In this document: in pieces, positions 1 through 5,261 of the stretch
How the letters are laid out: the number at the start of each line of letters is the position of its first letter
Position numbering within the stretch: position 1 is the stretch's first letter
Made by a program: the position numbers and the translations under genes
The notes under the pieces: generated by a model
What the model saw: only the letters and a program-made list of their open reading frames with translations
Databases searched by the model: none
What the model was told of the DNA's origin: nothing
Assembly (NCBI GenBank): GCA_900770835.1
Contig: CAAGLQ010000280.1
Span: forward strand, 1-5,261
Source of the DNA: an uncultured Parabacteroides sp.
GTDB taxonomy: Bacteria > Bacteroidota > Bacteroidia > Bacteroidales > Tannerellaceae
DNA length: 5,261 nt
Direction of reading: 5' to 3'

Positions 1-1634
1 AGGAGGAACTGCGTCGTGGTACGCTCTATCTGAACCGACAAGCCAGGGAGAGAAGTAGCGAACAGATCTTTCACGCTTTGTCGTTGGTTAACTCGGTGGA
101 ATCCAAGACTTCGATAGATGCGCTAAATGTGTCACCCTTTACTGAGATTGCTCTCAATGTGTCGCTTTTGTCAAAGGGCTATCTGTTGCAAACGGAACAA
201 TCCATCAGAGACTTGATTCAACGAAAGGGATCATCAGACGATTGGACGCTTTATCAGACTATAGAGGAGAAACAGGCTTTGTTGAGTCGTTATCAGGCGG
301 ATAGTGTACGTTATGCGACAGAGCTGTTTGAGACACAGGGCTGGTTGGATCGGGCATCTGCCGAATTGCTGAGACGTTGTAATGCCTATGGGGATATTGC
401 CTCGTTCTTAGATATGGATTATCAATGGGTGAAAGCACAAATGGGGCAGCATGAGTATTTGGTTGACTTCACTGCGGAGGAGAGCTGGTGGAAGGCGATA
501 CCCTATCTGACGTATCGGGCTTATATAGTGGATAATGATGCGGAGTATCCTTTACAAGTGCACCTGTTTATGGACAGAAAGGTGGAGGAGGAAGAGGAGT
601 ATTGGGCTGATGAGTTTTATCAACTCCCAGATACGGCTTCGCATTCGTATTATGGGGCGGTGAGTCGGTTCCTGGTGGATATGTTCCGTATGTTTGTACC
701 GGGATCGACCATTTATTATATTCCTACTTATCTGTTTTACAAAATTGATTTGTCTTCGATCCCATTGGAAGATGGTAGTTTGCTGGGCGATCATTATCGT
801 TTTGTGCGTATCAGCTCCGCGAACGAGTTGAGGAAGAGGCAAGGGCTTTTAGCGGCAGATTCGCTAAGTCGAGCGGTGATGTTTGGTGGGTTGAACTATG
901 ATCTGGATGAGGAGGAGTGGATGACGGCTGCGGTGCGGTATTCGAAAGAGGGGACATTTGCACTACGCAGATCGGCAATAAGGGGTAGTGAGCGGTTAGT
1001 GCCGCTACCGGGTACGGCTGTTGAGGTGAAAAAGATTGGTGCGTTGATGCAGAAGAAGGGCTGGTCTGTGGAGCAGTTCTCTGGCTCGGTGGGAACGGCT
1101 GAGGCCTTTTTAGCATTAGATGGCCATGCGCCTAAACTGCTGCATATTGCGACACATGGTTTCTATTATGATCCCAAGGAGGGTGATAATAAGCCATTGT
1201 TCGCTGGATTGAAGGATGCGATGGCGTTGTCGGGGTTGGCTTTTGCGGGAGCTAACGCAGCCTGGTCGAATAAACCGATTCCCCAAGGGGTGCACAATGG
1301 GATCGTAACGGCCCAGGAGATTGCAAAAATGGACTTATCGGGATTGGAACTGGTGGTGCTGTCTGCTTGCGAAACAGGTGAAGGAAGGACCACGGAAGAG
1401 GGTATCTATGGGTTACAACGGGCTTTTAAGAAGGCTGGGGCGGGGACGATCGTGATGTCACTGTGGCCCGTCAGTGACCGGGTGACACAGGAATTTATGC
1501 AGCTGTTTTATCAAGGGCTGCTGGATCCTGCGCTTAAAGGGGATAAGCTACTTGCTTTTAATCGGGCCAAAGGAGCGATTCGGGCGAAATATGAGGAGCC
1601 GGTTTATTGGGCTGGATTTGTGATGATGGATTGA
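1..1634 (+). CDS. CHAT-domain (caspase-fold) protein, 5' end outside window
   Basis: The frame is open from the window edge (first full codon 3-5) to TGA at 1632-1634, giving 543 visible residues; the true start and probably N-terminal TPR repeats lie upstream. The TTG at 78 is internal and not a start. Visible residues about 1-115 are helical and match the usual pre-CHAT region (LLSKGYLL, charged helices, then DYQWVKAQMGQHEYLVDF). The rest is a complete CHAT domain: IYYIPTYLFYKIDLSSIPLE, then the catalytic His in HIATHGF (residue 385, codon 1155-1157), the catalytic Cys in VLSACETGEG (residue 456, codon 1368-1370), GLQRAFKKAGAGTIVMSLWP, and the closing YWAGFV motif. Both dyad residues are present, so a cysteine peptidase activity is plausible. 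CHAT proteins are clan CD relatives of caspases and often pair with TPR sensor regions. Substrate unknown; the fimbrillin gene 107 bases downstream is a candidate partner by position only. The domain call is firm, the role is not. Confidence 0.9.
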   Translation, partial: EELRRGTLYLNRQARERSSEQIFHALSLVNSVESKTSIDALNVSPFTEIALNVSLLSKGYLLQTEQSIRDLIQRKGSSDDWTLYQTIEEKQALLSRYQADSVRYATELFETQGWLDRASAELLRRCNAYGDIASFLDMDYQWVKAQMGQHEYLVDFTAEESWWKAIPYLTYRAYIVDNDAEYPLQVHLFMDRKVEEEEEYWADEFYQLPDTASHSYYGAVSRFLVDMFRMFVPGSTIYYIPTYLFYKIDLSSIPLEDGSLLGDHYRFVRISSANELRKRQGLLAADSLSRAVMFGGLNYDLDEEEWMTAAVRYSKEGTFALRRSAIRGSERLVPLPGTAVEVKKIGALMQKKGWSVEQFSGSVGTAEAFLALDGHAPKLLHIATHGFYYDPKEGDNKPLFAGLKDAMALSGLAFAGANAAWSNKPIPQGVHNGIVTAQEIAKMDLSGLELVVLSACETGEGRTTEEGIYGLQRAFKKAGAGTIVMSLWPVSDRVTQEFMQLFYQGLLDPALKGDKLLAFNRAKGAIRAKYEEPVYWAGFVMMD

Positions 1635-1707
1635 TAAGAGAGAGTTGAATGTAGCGGTTGATTGGCAAATTTTTGTCATTGGAGTAGGTTTTTAGGGTTT
1701 TGTGTGG

Positions 1708-1715
1708 TACTTTTG
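1708..1715 (+). promoter_or_regulatory. Candidate Bacteroidetes -7 box upstream of the fimbrillin gene
   Basis: TACTTTTG at 1708-1715 matches the Bacteroidetes -7 consensus TAnnTTTG and lies 26 bases before the ATG at 1742. No good -33 TTTG box is found at the usual spacing of about 19-21 bases. Instead an imperfect direct repeat, TAGGTTTT followed by TAGGGTTTT, occupies 1685-1701. A weak -33 plus repeats is what an activator-dependent promoter might look like. The leader after the box is rich in AACCAAA. The -7 match is direct; activator dependence is inference. Confidence 0.45.
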
Positions 1716-1741
1716 CGGATGTAAAACCAAACCAAAGAACT

Positions 1742-3494
1742 ATGAGATATCTTTTTACGTGGATATGCGCTGTCGCATTTGTACTTGCTGGTTGCGATAA
1801 TGAATTGGAAACCAGTGTGTTATCTAATGGGGGGGGTATTTAACGAACTGTCAATTAGCGTTTTAACCTCACCTACCACCAAGGATTTAATCACTTCAAA
1901 ATATCTGCCTACATCAAGTGAGATCGGCGTATTCGTGACGAATTCGTCAGGGGACAATTACGATGGAAACACCTATAATAATATACTGTTTACGGCAGAG
2001 GGCTCGGATGCCAGCCAGATCTGGACGGGTGCTTCTACCATTGAACTCTCAATGAACGAGGGGAAGTGTTATGCTTACTACCCATATAGTTTGTCTGCGT
2101 CAGATGTGACGAAGATCCCGGTATCGACCGCGAATCAATGTGATTACTTGTACGCAACACCGGTAACAGTGGACGCCAATAATAAGAATGCAGTCTTGAG
2201 CATGAATCATGCGCTATCGGCGGTGCGATTTATGATCAAAAAAGGATCGTACTCAGGAACTGGAAAGGTTACAGCAGTTTCGGTGCAGAGTAGTGCGCTG
2301 GGAACATCAGCGAATCTCAACGCCAAGACAGGTAAGTTGACTGATGTGAGTGGTACGGGTGCAGAAATTAGCGTAAGTAAAAGTTTGACGTTGAATGAAG
2401 CCACTCAAGATGTGGATGTTATTGTAGTGCCGACAGAGGTTGCAGCGGATATGACACTGTCTGTGACCGTAGATGGAAAGACCTATTACACAGTGGTGAG
2501 CGGTGCTGCAGTAACTAGGGCGAGTTGTAATAAGTACGCGCTGACGGTGAATCAAGGGGAACTTGCGCTGTCGGGGATTGAGATTGGAGACTGGGGATAT
2601 GATGATAGTGGGGCTCTGACGATAACGGCTGGAAGTTATAAGGTGACGTTCGCCGGGGATTATAACGATATTGCGTTTGCAAATAGTGTGACCGCAGATG
2701 GTACTATAAATATTACTGCTGCAAGCATAAAAGAAAATTTTCGGCCAAAGGTTGTAACTGCAAGTGGATGTTCATTAACACAAAGTGTTTCTTCAATTTA
2801 TAGGAAGATTACTTTGAGTAATATTAGTTCGGATATAACATTAGTCTTTTCAGGTATTGAATCTACTGGGTGGGCAGATTTGGCTGATGGTGTTTATGCT
2901 GTAAAAGCAGATGGTTCTCCAGTCGTAGTATCTGAAGCAACAACTGATTGTATCGGTGTAGCTATAGTTAATTCGGCAACTCAACAGAAACTCATGATTG
3001 AGAAGTATGAGGATGCTAACAGCAGTTACGCAACAGCCGCTTCCGGAAAGAATAGCACCAAATACTTCTATTGGGGAGGTTATGGGACAGATCAATCAAT
3101 TGTAAATTACGCATCTTCAAGTGAAGCAAAATTAGATTACAATGGAAAAATCAATAGCGAAGTATTAAAAACAGTGACCGCAGGAGGTGGTAGTTATACG
3201 AGTTTTGCAACCCTTGGTACTGTGCTAAATGTTTTCAACAATAATAGTGATGATAACCAAGGATATACTGATTGGTTTGTGCCTGCATGTGGACAGTTAT
3301 ATTTGATATATCAAAATAGATCCAATATAGATTCTGCTCTTTCTGCCATAGGGGGGACTCAGTTGGTAACAACATATTGGTCCTCTAGTGAGAATAGTGC
3401 GAGTAGTAGCTGGGGAATGAACTTTGGAAAAGGAAGTGTTGAAATTCTTAGCAAGACTATTGACTATCGGGTAAGGTTTGTGAGGAATTTGTAA
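1742..3494 (+). CDS. Mfa/FimA-like fimbrillin lipoprotein with C-terminal DUF1566-like domain; frame broken at a G8 tract
   Basis: ATG at 1742 opens a lipoprotein signal peptide (MRYLFTWICA... VLAGC, lipid-modified Cys18). That frame stops at TAA 1841-1843, just after a run of eight G (1829-1836). The rest continues in another frame to TAA 3492-3494. With seven G the product is 583 residues. Restored residues 35-295 look like a Bacteroidales fimbrillin: SEIGVFV, CYAYYPYS, LSMNHALSAVRFMIKKG, then GDWG. About 300-375 is a small beta-rich linker. About 380-583 resembles DUF1566/FISUMP domains (CIGVAIV, WGGYGTDQ, DWFVPACGQLYLIYQNRS, YWSSSENS, RVRFVRNL), which often adopt C-type-lectin folds. Expected role: outer-membrane, surface-exposed fimbrial or tip subunit with a ligand-binding C-terminus. 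The position where Arg often precedes the processed strand of fimbrillins has Lys (PTTKDL). The TTG at 1779 in the second frame is not a credible start. It could be phase-variable (OFF here), rescued by slippage, a pseudogene, or a sequencing error. Confidence 0.8.
1829..1836 (+). repeat. G8 homopolymer tract, possible phase-variation switch
   Basis: Eight consecutive G follow codon 29 of the fimbrillin gene, 11 codons after the lipobox Cys. With eight G translation ends after 33 residues; with seven or ten the signal peptide joins the fimbrillin body. Such tracts change length by slipped-strand mispairing in many bacteria. An in-frame ATG for the second frame overlaps the tract start (1827-1829), but starting there would lack a signal peptide. 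Confidence 0.7.
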
Positions 3495-3585
3495 TCTTAG
3501 GTAAAGAACCCTCTGATTTATTTTATGTATATGGGATCAGTGCTATGAAATAGTGTACCCCCTAAACTTTCGTATTTGGACAGAA

Positions 3586-3600
3586 GCCATTTCAAATGGC
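3586..3600. repeat. Perfect 15-base palindrome, possible operator
   Basis: GCCATTT, a central C, then AAATGGC form two perfect 7-base arms. It is followed at once by another possible stem, CAACATG (3600-3606) with CATGTTG (3625-3631), loop 18 bases. No T-run follows, so a terminator is unlikely. It could be a protein-binding site or part of a structured leader. Confidence 0.4.
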
Positions 3601-3676
3601 AACATGTAGGTTTATAATTGCTTGCATGTTGTTACGAGCTGGTTGCGATGAGCTATTTCGTTTCTCATTCAACTGA
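3596..3676 (+). pseudogene. Possible relic of a lipoprotein signal peptide (26-codon ORF)
   Basis: ATG 3596 to TGA 3674-3676 reads 26 residues including RFIIACMLLRAGCDELF. It has a hydrophobic run and an AGCDEL core like the fimbrillin signal peptide's LAGCDNEL, but an Arg sits at the lipobox -3 position, where a hydrophobic residue is expected. The 12 bases GCTGGTTGCGAT (3638-3649) are identical to 1787-1798, which code for AGCD in the fimbrillin gene. It may be the decayed start of a second fimbrillin gene, a leader peptide, or chance. No body of such a gene follows. Confidence 0.3.
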
Positions 3677-3693
3677 GATCATCTATGTTTTTC

Positions 3694-3727
3694 TTTGATT
3701 TTTTCTGACGAGGCTGTTTACTTTTTG
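3694..3727 (+). promoter_or_regulatory. Candidate promoter of the 260-residue protein gene
   Basis: TTTG at 3694-3697 and TACTTTTTG at 3719-3727 resemble the Bacteroidetes -33 and -7 boxes at 21 bases spacing. The -7 box has one extra T compared with TAnnTTTG, so the match is imperfect. A start site some 30 bases before the ATG at 3766 would follow. Confidence 0.35.
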
Positions 3728-3758
3728 AGGAAGCCGGGTATAGGAAAGAAAAAATCAA
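3695..3758. repeat. 12-base perfect inverted repeat around the promoter candidate
   Basis: TTGATTTTTTCT (3695-3706) and its exact reverse complement AGAAAAAATCAA (3747-3758) enclose 40 bases holding the candidate -7 box. GGCT (3712-3715) and AGCC (3732-3735) can pair inside. The right arm lies 8-19 bases before the ATG at 3766, in the A-rich ribosome landing zone. The arms are of low complexity, which lowers their weight. Confidence 0.45.
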
Positions 3759-3765
3759 GAAATCT

Positions 3766-4548
3766 ATGAATACGATAAGCAAGAATTATTTAGAGGCTGT
3801 AGGCAAAAAGGCACGTCGCCAATATGAGAAAGGTGAGATCAGTGAGCGTCGCATCATGCAGATGTATGCGCAAAACAAGGCAGAGGCTGATAGCTGGGAG
3901 GCCTACGGATATACGCTTCAGGAACTGGCTCGCATGGCAAAGGAGACTCATAATCCTTTGTTACGCATTAAGATAGAGAAATCCATCGCCGATTGGAAAG
4001 AGCGCAGCGCAAAGAGCAAGGAGCAGAATGCGTTGAGCTTGGAGAAGCTGGCTCATTTTAAAGAGAGCAGCTTGGGTATTGGCTTGAGACGGGTGATCAA
4101 GCAGTTGTTCCGTTTGGCGAACCGGACACATGACGAGCAGGCTTATACGCTCGCTATGTTGCTCTCCACGGAGTTCTCTAACCTGTCTGCCAAGAGACCG
4201 AACCGTCCCAACAAACGTATCTATGCTCGCAAGGATTATTTGATCGAGTCATTGCGGGATTGGGCGGACAAAGCGGGCCTGCGCTGTGGGTATAACTTTG
4301 CGACGGGTAAGAACGCCAGCTACCTGGTCTTTTTCTACCTCCCCAATGGGGTACAGCTGACGTGGCATACGAATAATTTCGAGGTTAGCCGTATGTATCC
4401 GTTGATCACTGATCAATGGGACGGTCAGGTTTGCATGAATCTGGAGAAGCTAGTGACCTTCGTGGAGTCTCACTATACGCTGGATCCATCCCAACGGATC
4501 GTGGCTTGCCCGAATCAACAGCCTTGCTTGCTTAAGCAGGCTGTTTAA
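3766..4548 (+). CDS. Hypothetical protein, 260 residues, basic and cytoplasmic
   Basis: I do not recognise this protein. ATG 3766 is preceded by an A-rich leader typical of Bacteroidetes; the stop is TAA at 4546-4548. There is no signal peptide or membrane segment. Residues 1-135 are highly charged and predicted mostly helical (many Lys, Arg and Glu, for example ARRQYEKGEISERRIMQMY and IADWKERSAKSKEQNALS). A basic linker follows (AKRPNRPNKRIYARKDY, about 142-158). Residues 160-235 look alpha/beta, with YLVFFYLPNGVQLTWHTNN and WDGQVCMNLEKLVTFVE as the most distinctive stretches. The basic character would fit nucleic-acid binding, but no known DNA-binding motif is evident. It precedes a LytTR gene by 38 bases on the same strand, so the two are probably co-transcribed and may act in one regulatory module. 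That link is inference. Confidence 0.85.
   Translation: MNTISKNYLEAVGKKARRQYEKGEISERRIMQMYAQNKAEADSWEAYGYTLQELARMAKETHNPLLRIKIEKSIADWKERSAKSKEQNALSLEKLAHFKESSLGIGLRRVIKQLFRLANRTHDEQAYTLAMLLSTEFSNLSAKRPNRPNKRIYARKDYLIESLRDWADKAGLRCGYNFATGKNASYLVFFYLPNGVQLTWHTNNFEVSRMYPLITDQWDGQVCMNLEKLVTFVESHYTLDPSQRIVACPNQQPCLLKQAV
4517..4545 (+). terminator. Hairpin across the 3' end of the 260-residue gene; weak terminator or attenuator
   Basis: AACAGCC (4517-4523) pairs with GGCTGTT (4539-4545), and after one bulged T, TGCTT (4525-4529) pairs with AAGCA (4534-4538) around a GCTT loop. This gives 12 base pairs ending right at the stop codon TAA (4546-4548). The tail TAAATGCTTTATCG is only partly T-rich, so termination would be partial. 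It could tune readthrough into the LytTR gene or protect the upstream mRNA. Confidence 0.45.
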
Positions 4549-4586
4549 ATGCTTTATCGTTTACTCACAACTTACAAATCTACCGT

Positions 4587-4982
4587 ATGGAATGTAATTA
4601 TAACAAACAGCATATACTCACGATCAGCCAGTCGAATGAACTGGTAAGGGTTCAGTTGGAACGGATCGTCTATCTCATTTCCGATGGGAACTACACCACC
4701 ATGGTACTTACTGATGGGAGGGAACATCTTTTCTCGTTTAACCTGTCCAAGTTTATGGAACTGGTGGATCAGGTGTCTGGGGATCAGGCTTCTTTGTTTA
4801 TTCGGGTGGGCAAGCGTCTGATCGTTAATCAGTCCTTTATCTTTTGTATCCAACCCTCCAAACAAAAACTGTTACTGTGGGGAGAGAAGCTCTCAACGAC
4901 CTTTGTTTTGGCGGCATCCAAAGACTCGTTACGGAAACTCAAAAGCGAATTGGAATTTAAAACGGAGCCTTTGATGAAGTAG
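4587..4982 (+). CDS. LytTR-family DNA-binding regulator, single domain
   Basis: 131 residues from ATG 4587 to TAG 4980-4982. Residues about 10-120 fit one LytTR domain: strand LVRVQLERIVYLISDGNYTT (the usual 'I.yi...gnY' region), TDGREHLFSFNLSKFMELV, then FIRVGKRLIVNQSFIFCI, which matches the family's 'F.rih.s.ivN...I' core, and a final strand pair with KLLLWGEKL. LytTR proteins bind paired direct repeats in promoters and usually activate transcription. No receiver or membrane domain is present, so it is not a classical response regulator; its signal must come from a partner, its own abundance, or nothing. It follows the 260-residue gene by 38 bases and precedes an exported-protein gene by 79 bases, so control of this locus, including the fimbrillin gene, is the likely but unproven role. 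Confidence 0.9.
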   Translation: MECNYNKQHILTISQSNELVRVQLERIVYLISDGNYTTMVLTDGREHLFSFNLSKFMELVDQVSGDQASLFIRVGKRLIVNQSFIFCIQPSKQKLLLWGEKLSTTFVLAASKDSLRKLKSELEFKTEPLMK

Positions 4983-4987
4983 GAGAG

Positions 4988-5008
4988 GGGTTTCACGGAA
5001 TGGGTTTC
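4988..5008 (+). promoter_or_regulatory. Direct repeat upstream of the last gene, possible activator site
   Basis: GGGTTTC occurs at 4988-4994 and 5002-5008, 14 bases apart, each followed by a CGGA (4996-4999 and 5012-5015). It sits just upstream of the candidate -33 box at 5016. Paired direct repeats are the usual form of LytTR sites, though those are normally spaced about 21-22 bases, so the assignment is weak. Confidence 0.25.
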
Positions 5009-5015
5009 TTCCGGA

Positions 5016-5046
5016 TTGGATGCTCTCTTGTGGGATACTAAATTTG
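5016..5046 (+). promoter_or_regulatory. Candidate Bacteroidetes promoter of the exported-protein gene
   Basis: TAAATTTG at 5039-5046 is a full match to TAnnTTTG, and TTGG at 5016-5019 lies 19 bases upstream as a partial -33 box. The box ends 15 bases before ATG 5062, implying a very short leader of roughly 10 bases. Confidence 0.55.
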
Positions 5047-5061
5047 CAGAAAAAGAATCTT

Positions 5062-5261
5062 ATGCGATTGATACTGATATCTCTTGTCTGCCTATTCGGG
5101 ATACTCCCTATAAGGGGCATAGCCCAGCAGAGCTACATCGAGGCGCCCTATAGCTGCACGATCAAACGGCAATTCTATAAGCGTCGCTATGGTGATATCA
5201 CCACCAATGGACGCTTCTGGGTGGCACAGGTGGAGTTTCAGAATCTCGACACGCTCCCCCG
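5062..5261 (+). CDS. Exported protein, N-terminal 66 residues only (runs off window)
   Basis: ATG 5062 opens a frame that stays open to the window edge. Residues 1-21 form a Sec signal peptide: MRLILISLVCLFGILP, then a likely signal peptidase I site around GIAQQ (after Ala21). There is no lipobox Cys. The mature start (SYIEAPYSCTIKRQFYKRR, then FWVAQVEFQNLDTLP) matches nothing I can name. It has its own promoter candidate and lies 79 bases after the LytTR gene. By position it could be the start of another CHAT/TPR protein, since a CHAT gene precedes the fimbrillin gene at the left end, but no TPR or CHAT sequence is visible yet. Confidence 0.75.
   Translation, partial: MRLILISLVCLFGILPIRGIAQQSYIEAPYSCTIKRQFYKRRYGDITTNGRFWVAQVEFQNLDTLP

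Larger units (their letters stand above)
3495..3765. other. 271-base intergenic region with hairpins and relic sequence
   Basis: No full gene is seen on either strand. The stretch contains a perfect 15-base palindrome (3586-3600), a second stem formed by CAACATG and CATGTTG (3600-3606 with 3625-3631), a short ORF with a lipobox-like core (3596-3676), and a promoter candidate flanked by inverted repeats (3694-3758). No strong intrinsic terminator for the fimbrillin gene is visible; the only nearby pairing is a weak AGG...CCT around 3499-3512. I looked here for a template repeat resembling the 3' end of the fimbrillin gene and did not find one. Confidence 0.6.

Noticed and set aside
78..80. TTG as start of the CHAT protein
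   Set aside because: The frame is open upstream to the window edge and the protein begins in the middle of a helical region, so this is an internal Leu codon.
552..1393. Three minus-strand ORFs opposite the CHAT gene
   Set aside because: They are antisense shadows of a well-supported domain, with low-complexity composition and no recognisable protein.
1779..1781. TTG as start of a 571-residue fimbrillin
   Set aside because: It lies inside the signal peptide coding region of the other frame. The first 19 residues read in this frame make no sense as an N-terminus, while ATG 1742 gives a textbook lipoprotein signal.
2207..3095. Minus-strand ORFs opposite the fimbrillin gene
   Set aside because: They overlap a well-supported coding sequence and resemble no protein family.
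3351..3356. Second G run (G6) in the C-terminal domain as another switch
   Set aside because: It encodes Gly-Gly in frame, is shorter, and the frame is intact across it.
3551..3585. Insertion-sequence end around GTGTACCCCCTAAAC
   Set aside because: It vaguely recalls transposon termini, but no partner inverted repeat, target duplication or transposase is present.
3547..3659. GAAATAG and CTATTTC as ends of an invertible promoter
   Set aside because: Only seven AT-rich bases match, which is expected by chance at this distance.
3495..3765. DGR template repeat in the gap after the fimbrillin gene
   Set aside because: Comparison by eye with 3360-3494 shows no extended similarity allowing for changes at A.
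4572..5120. Minus-strand ORFs opposite and after the LytTR gene
   Set aside because: They are shadows of the LytTR gene and of the start of the exported-protein gene.

Overview
The window looks like an accessory or surface-structure locus from a Bacteroidales gut-type bacterium (Bacteroides or Parabacteroides is my best guess; the genus is not proven). The reasons are an Mfa/FimA-like fimbrillin lipoprotein, promoter boxes of the Bacteroidetes type (TAnnTTTG), A-rich leaders without clear Shine-Dalgarno sites, and a stand-alone LytTR regulator. All recognisable genes are on the + strand.

Layout. (1) Positions 1-1634 hold the 3' part of a CHAT-domain (caspase-fold) protein whose start lies upstream of the window. 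(2) Positions 1742-3494 hold a fimbrillin-like lipoprotein gene. Its signal peptide with a clean LAGC lipobox and its mature part are in different frames, joined at a run of eight G (1829-1836). One G fewer, or two more, would give a single open frame of about 583 or 584 codons' worth of product. The C-terminal third is a DUF1566/FISUMP-like domain, probably of C-type-lectin fold, and sits in clearly AT-richer DNA. (3) Positions 3495-3765 are a 271-base gap with palindromes, a short ORF that looks like a relic lipoprotein signal peptide, and a candidate promoter flanked by a 12-base inverted repeat. (4) Positions 3766-4548 encode a basic, signal-less 260-residue protein I do not recognise. (5) Positions 4587-4982 encode a 131-residue single-domain LytTR DNA-binding protein. 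(6) From 5062 to the edge is the start of a gene for an exported protein, preceded by the best promoter match in the window.

How it may work together (inference): a LytTR regulator and an unknown cytoplasmic protein sit between a CHAT/fimbrillin pair and a new exported-protein gene. This suggests a regulated surface-appendage locus with a possible ON/OFF switch at the G tract, a binding domain at the fimbrillin tip or C-terminus, and a caspase-fold protein that might process or sense it. The exported gene at the right edge could begin another CHAT/fimbrillin unit, but only 66 residues are visible.
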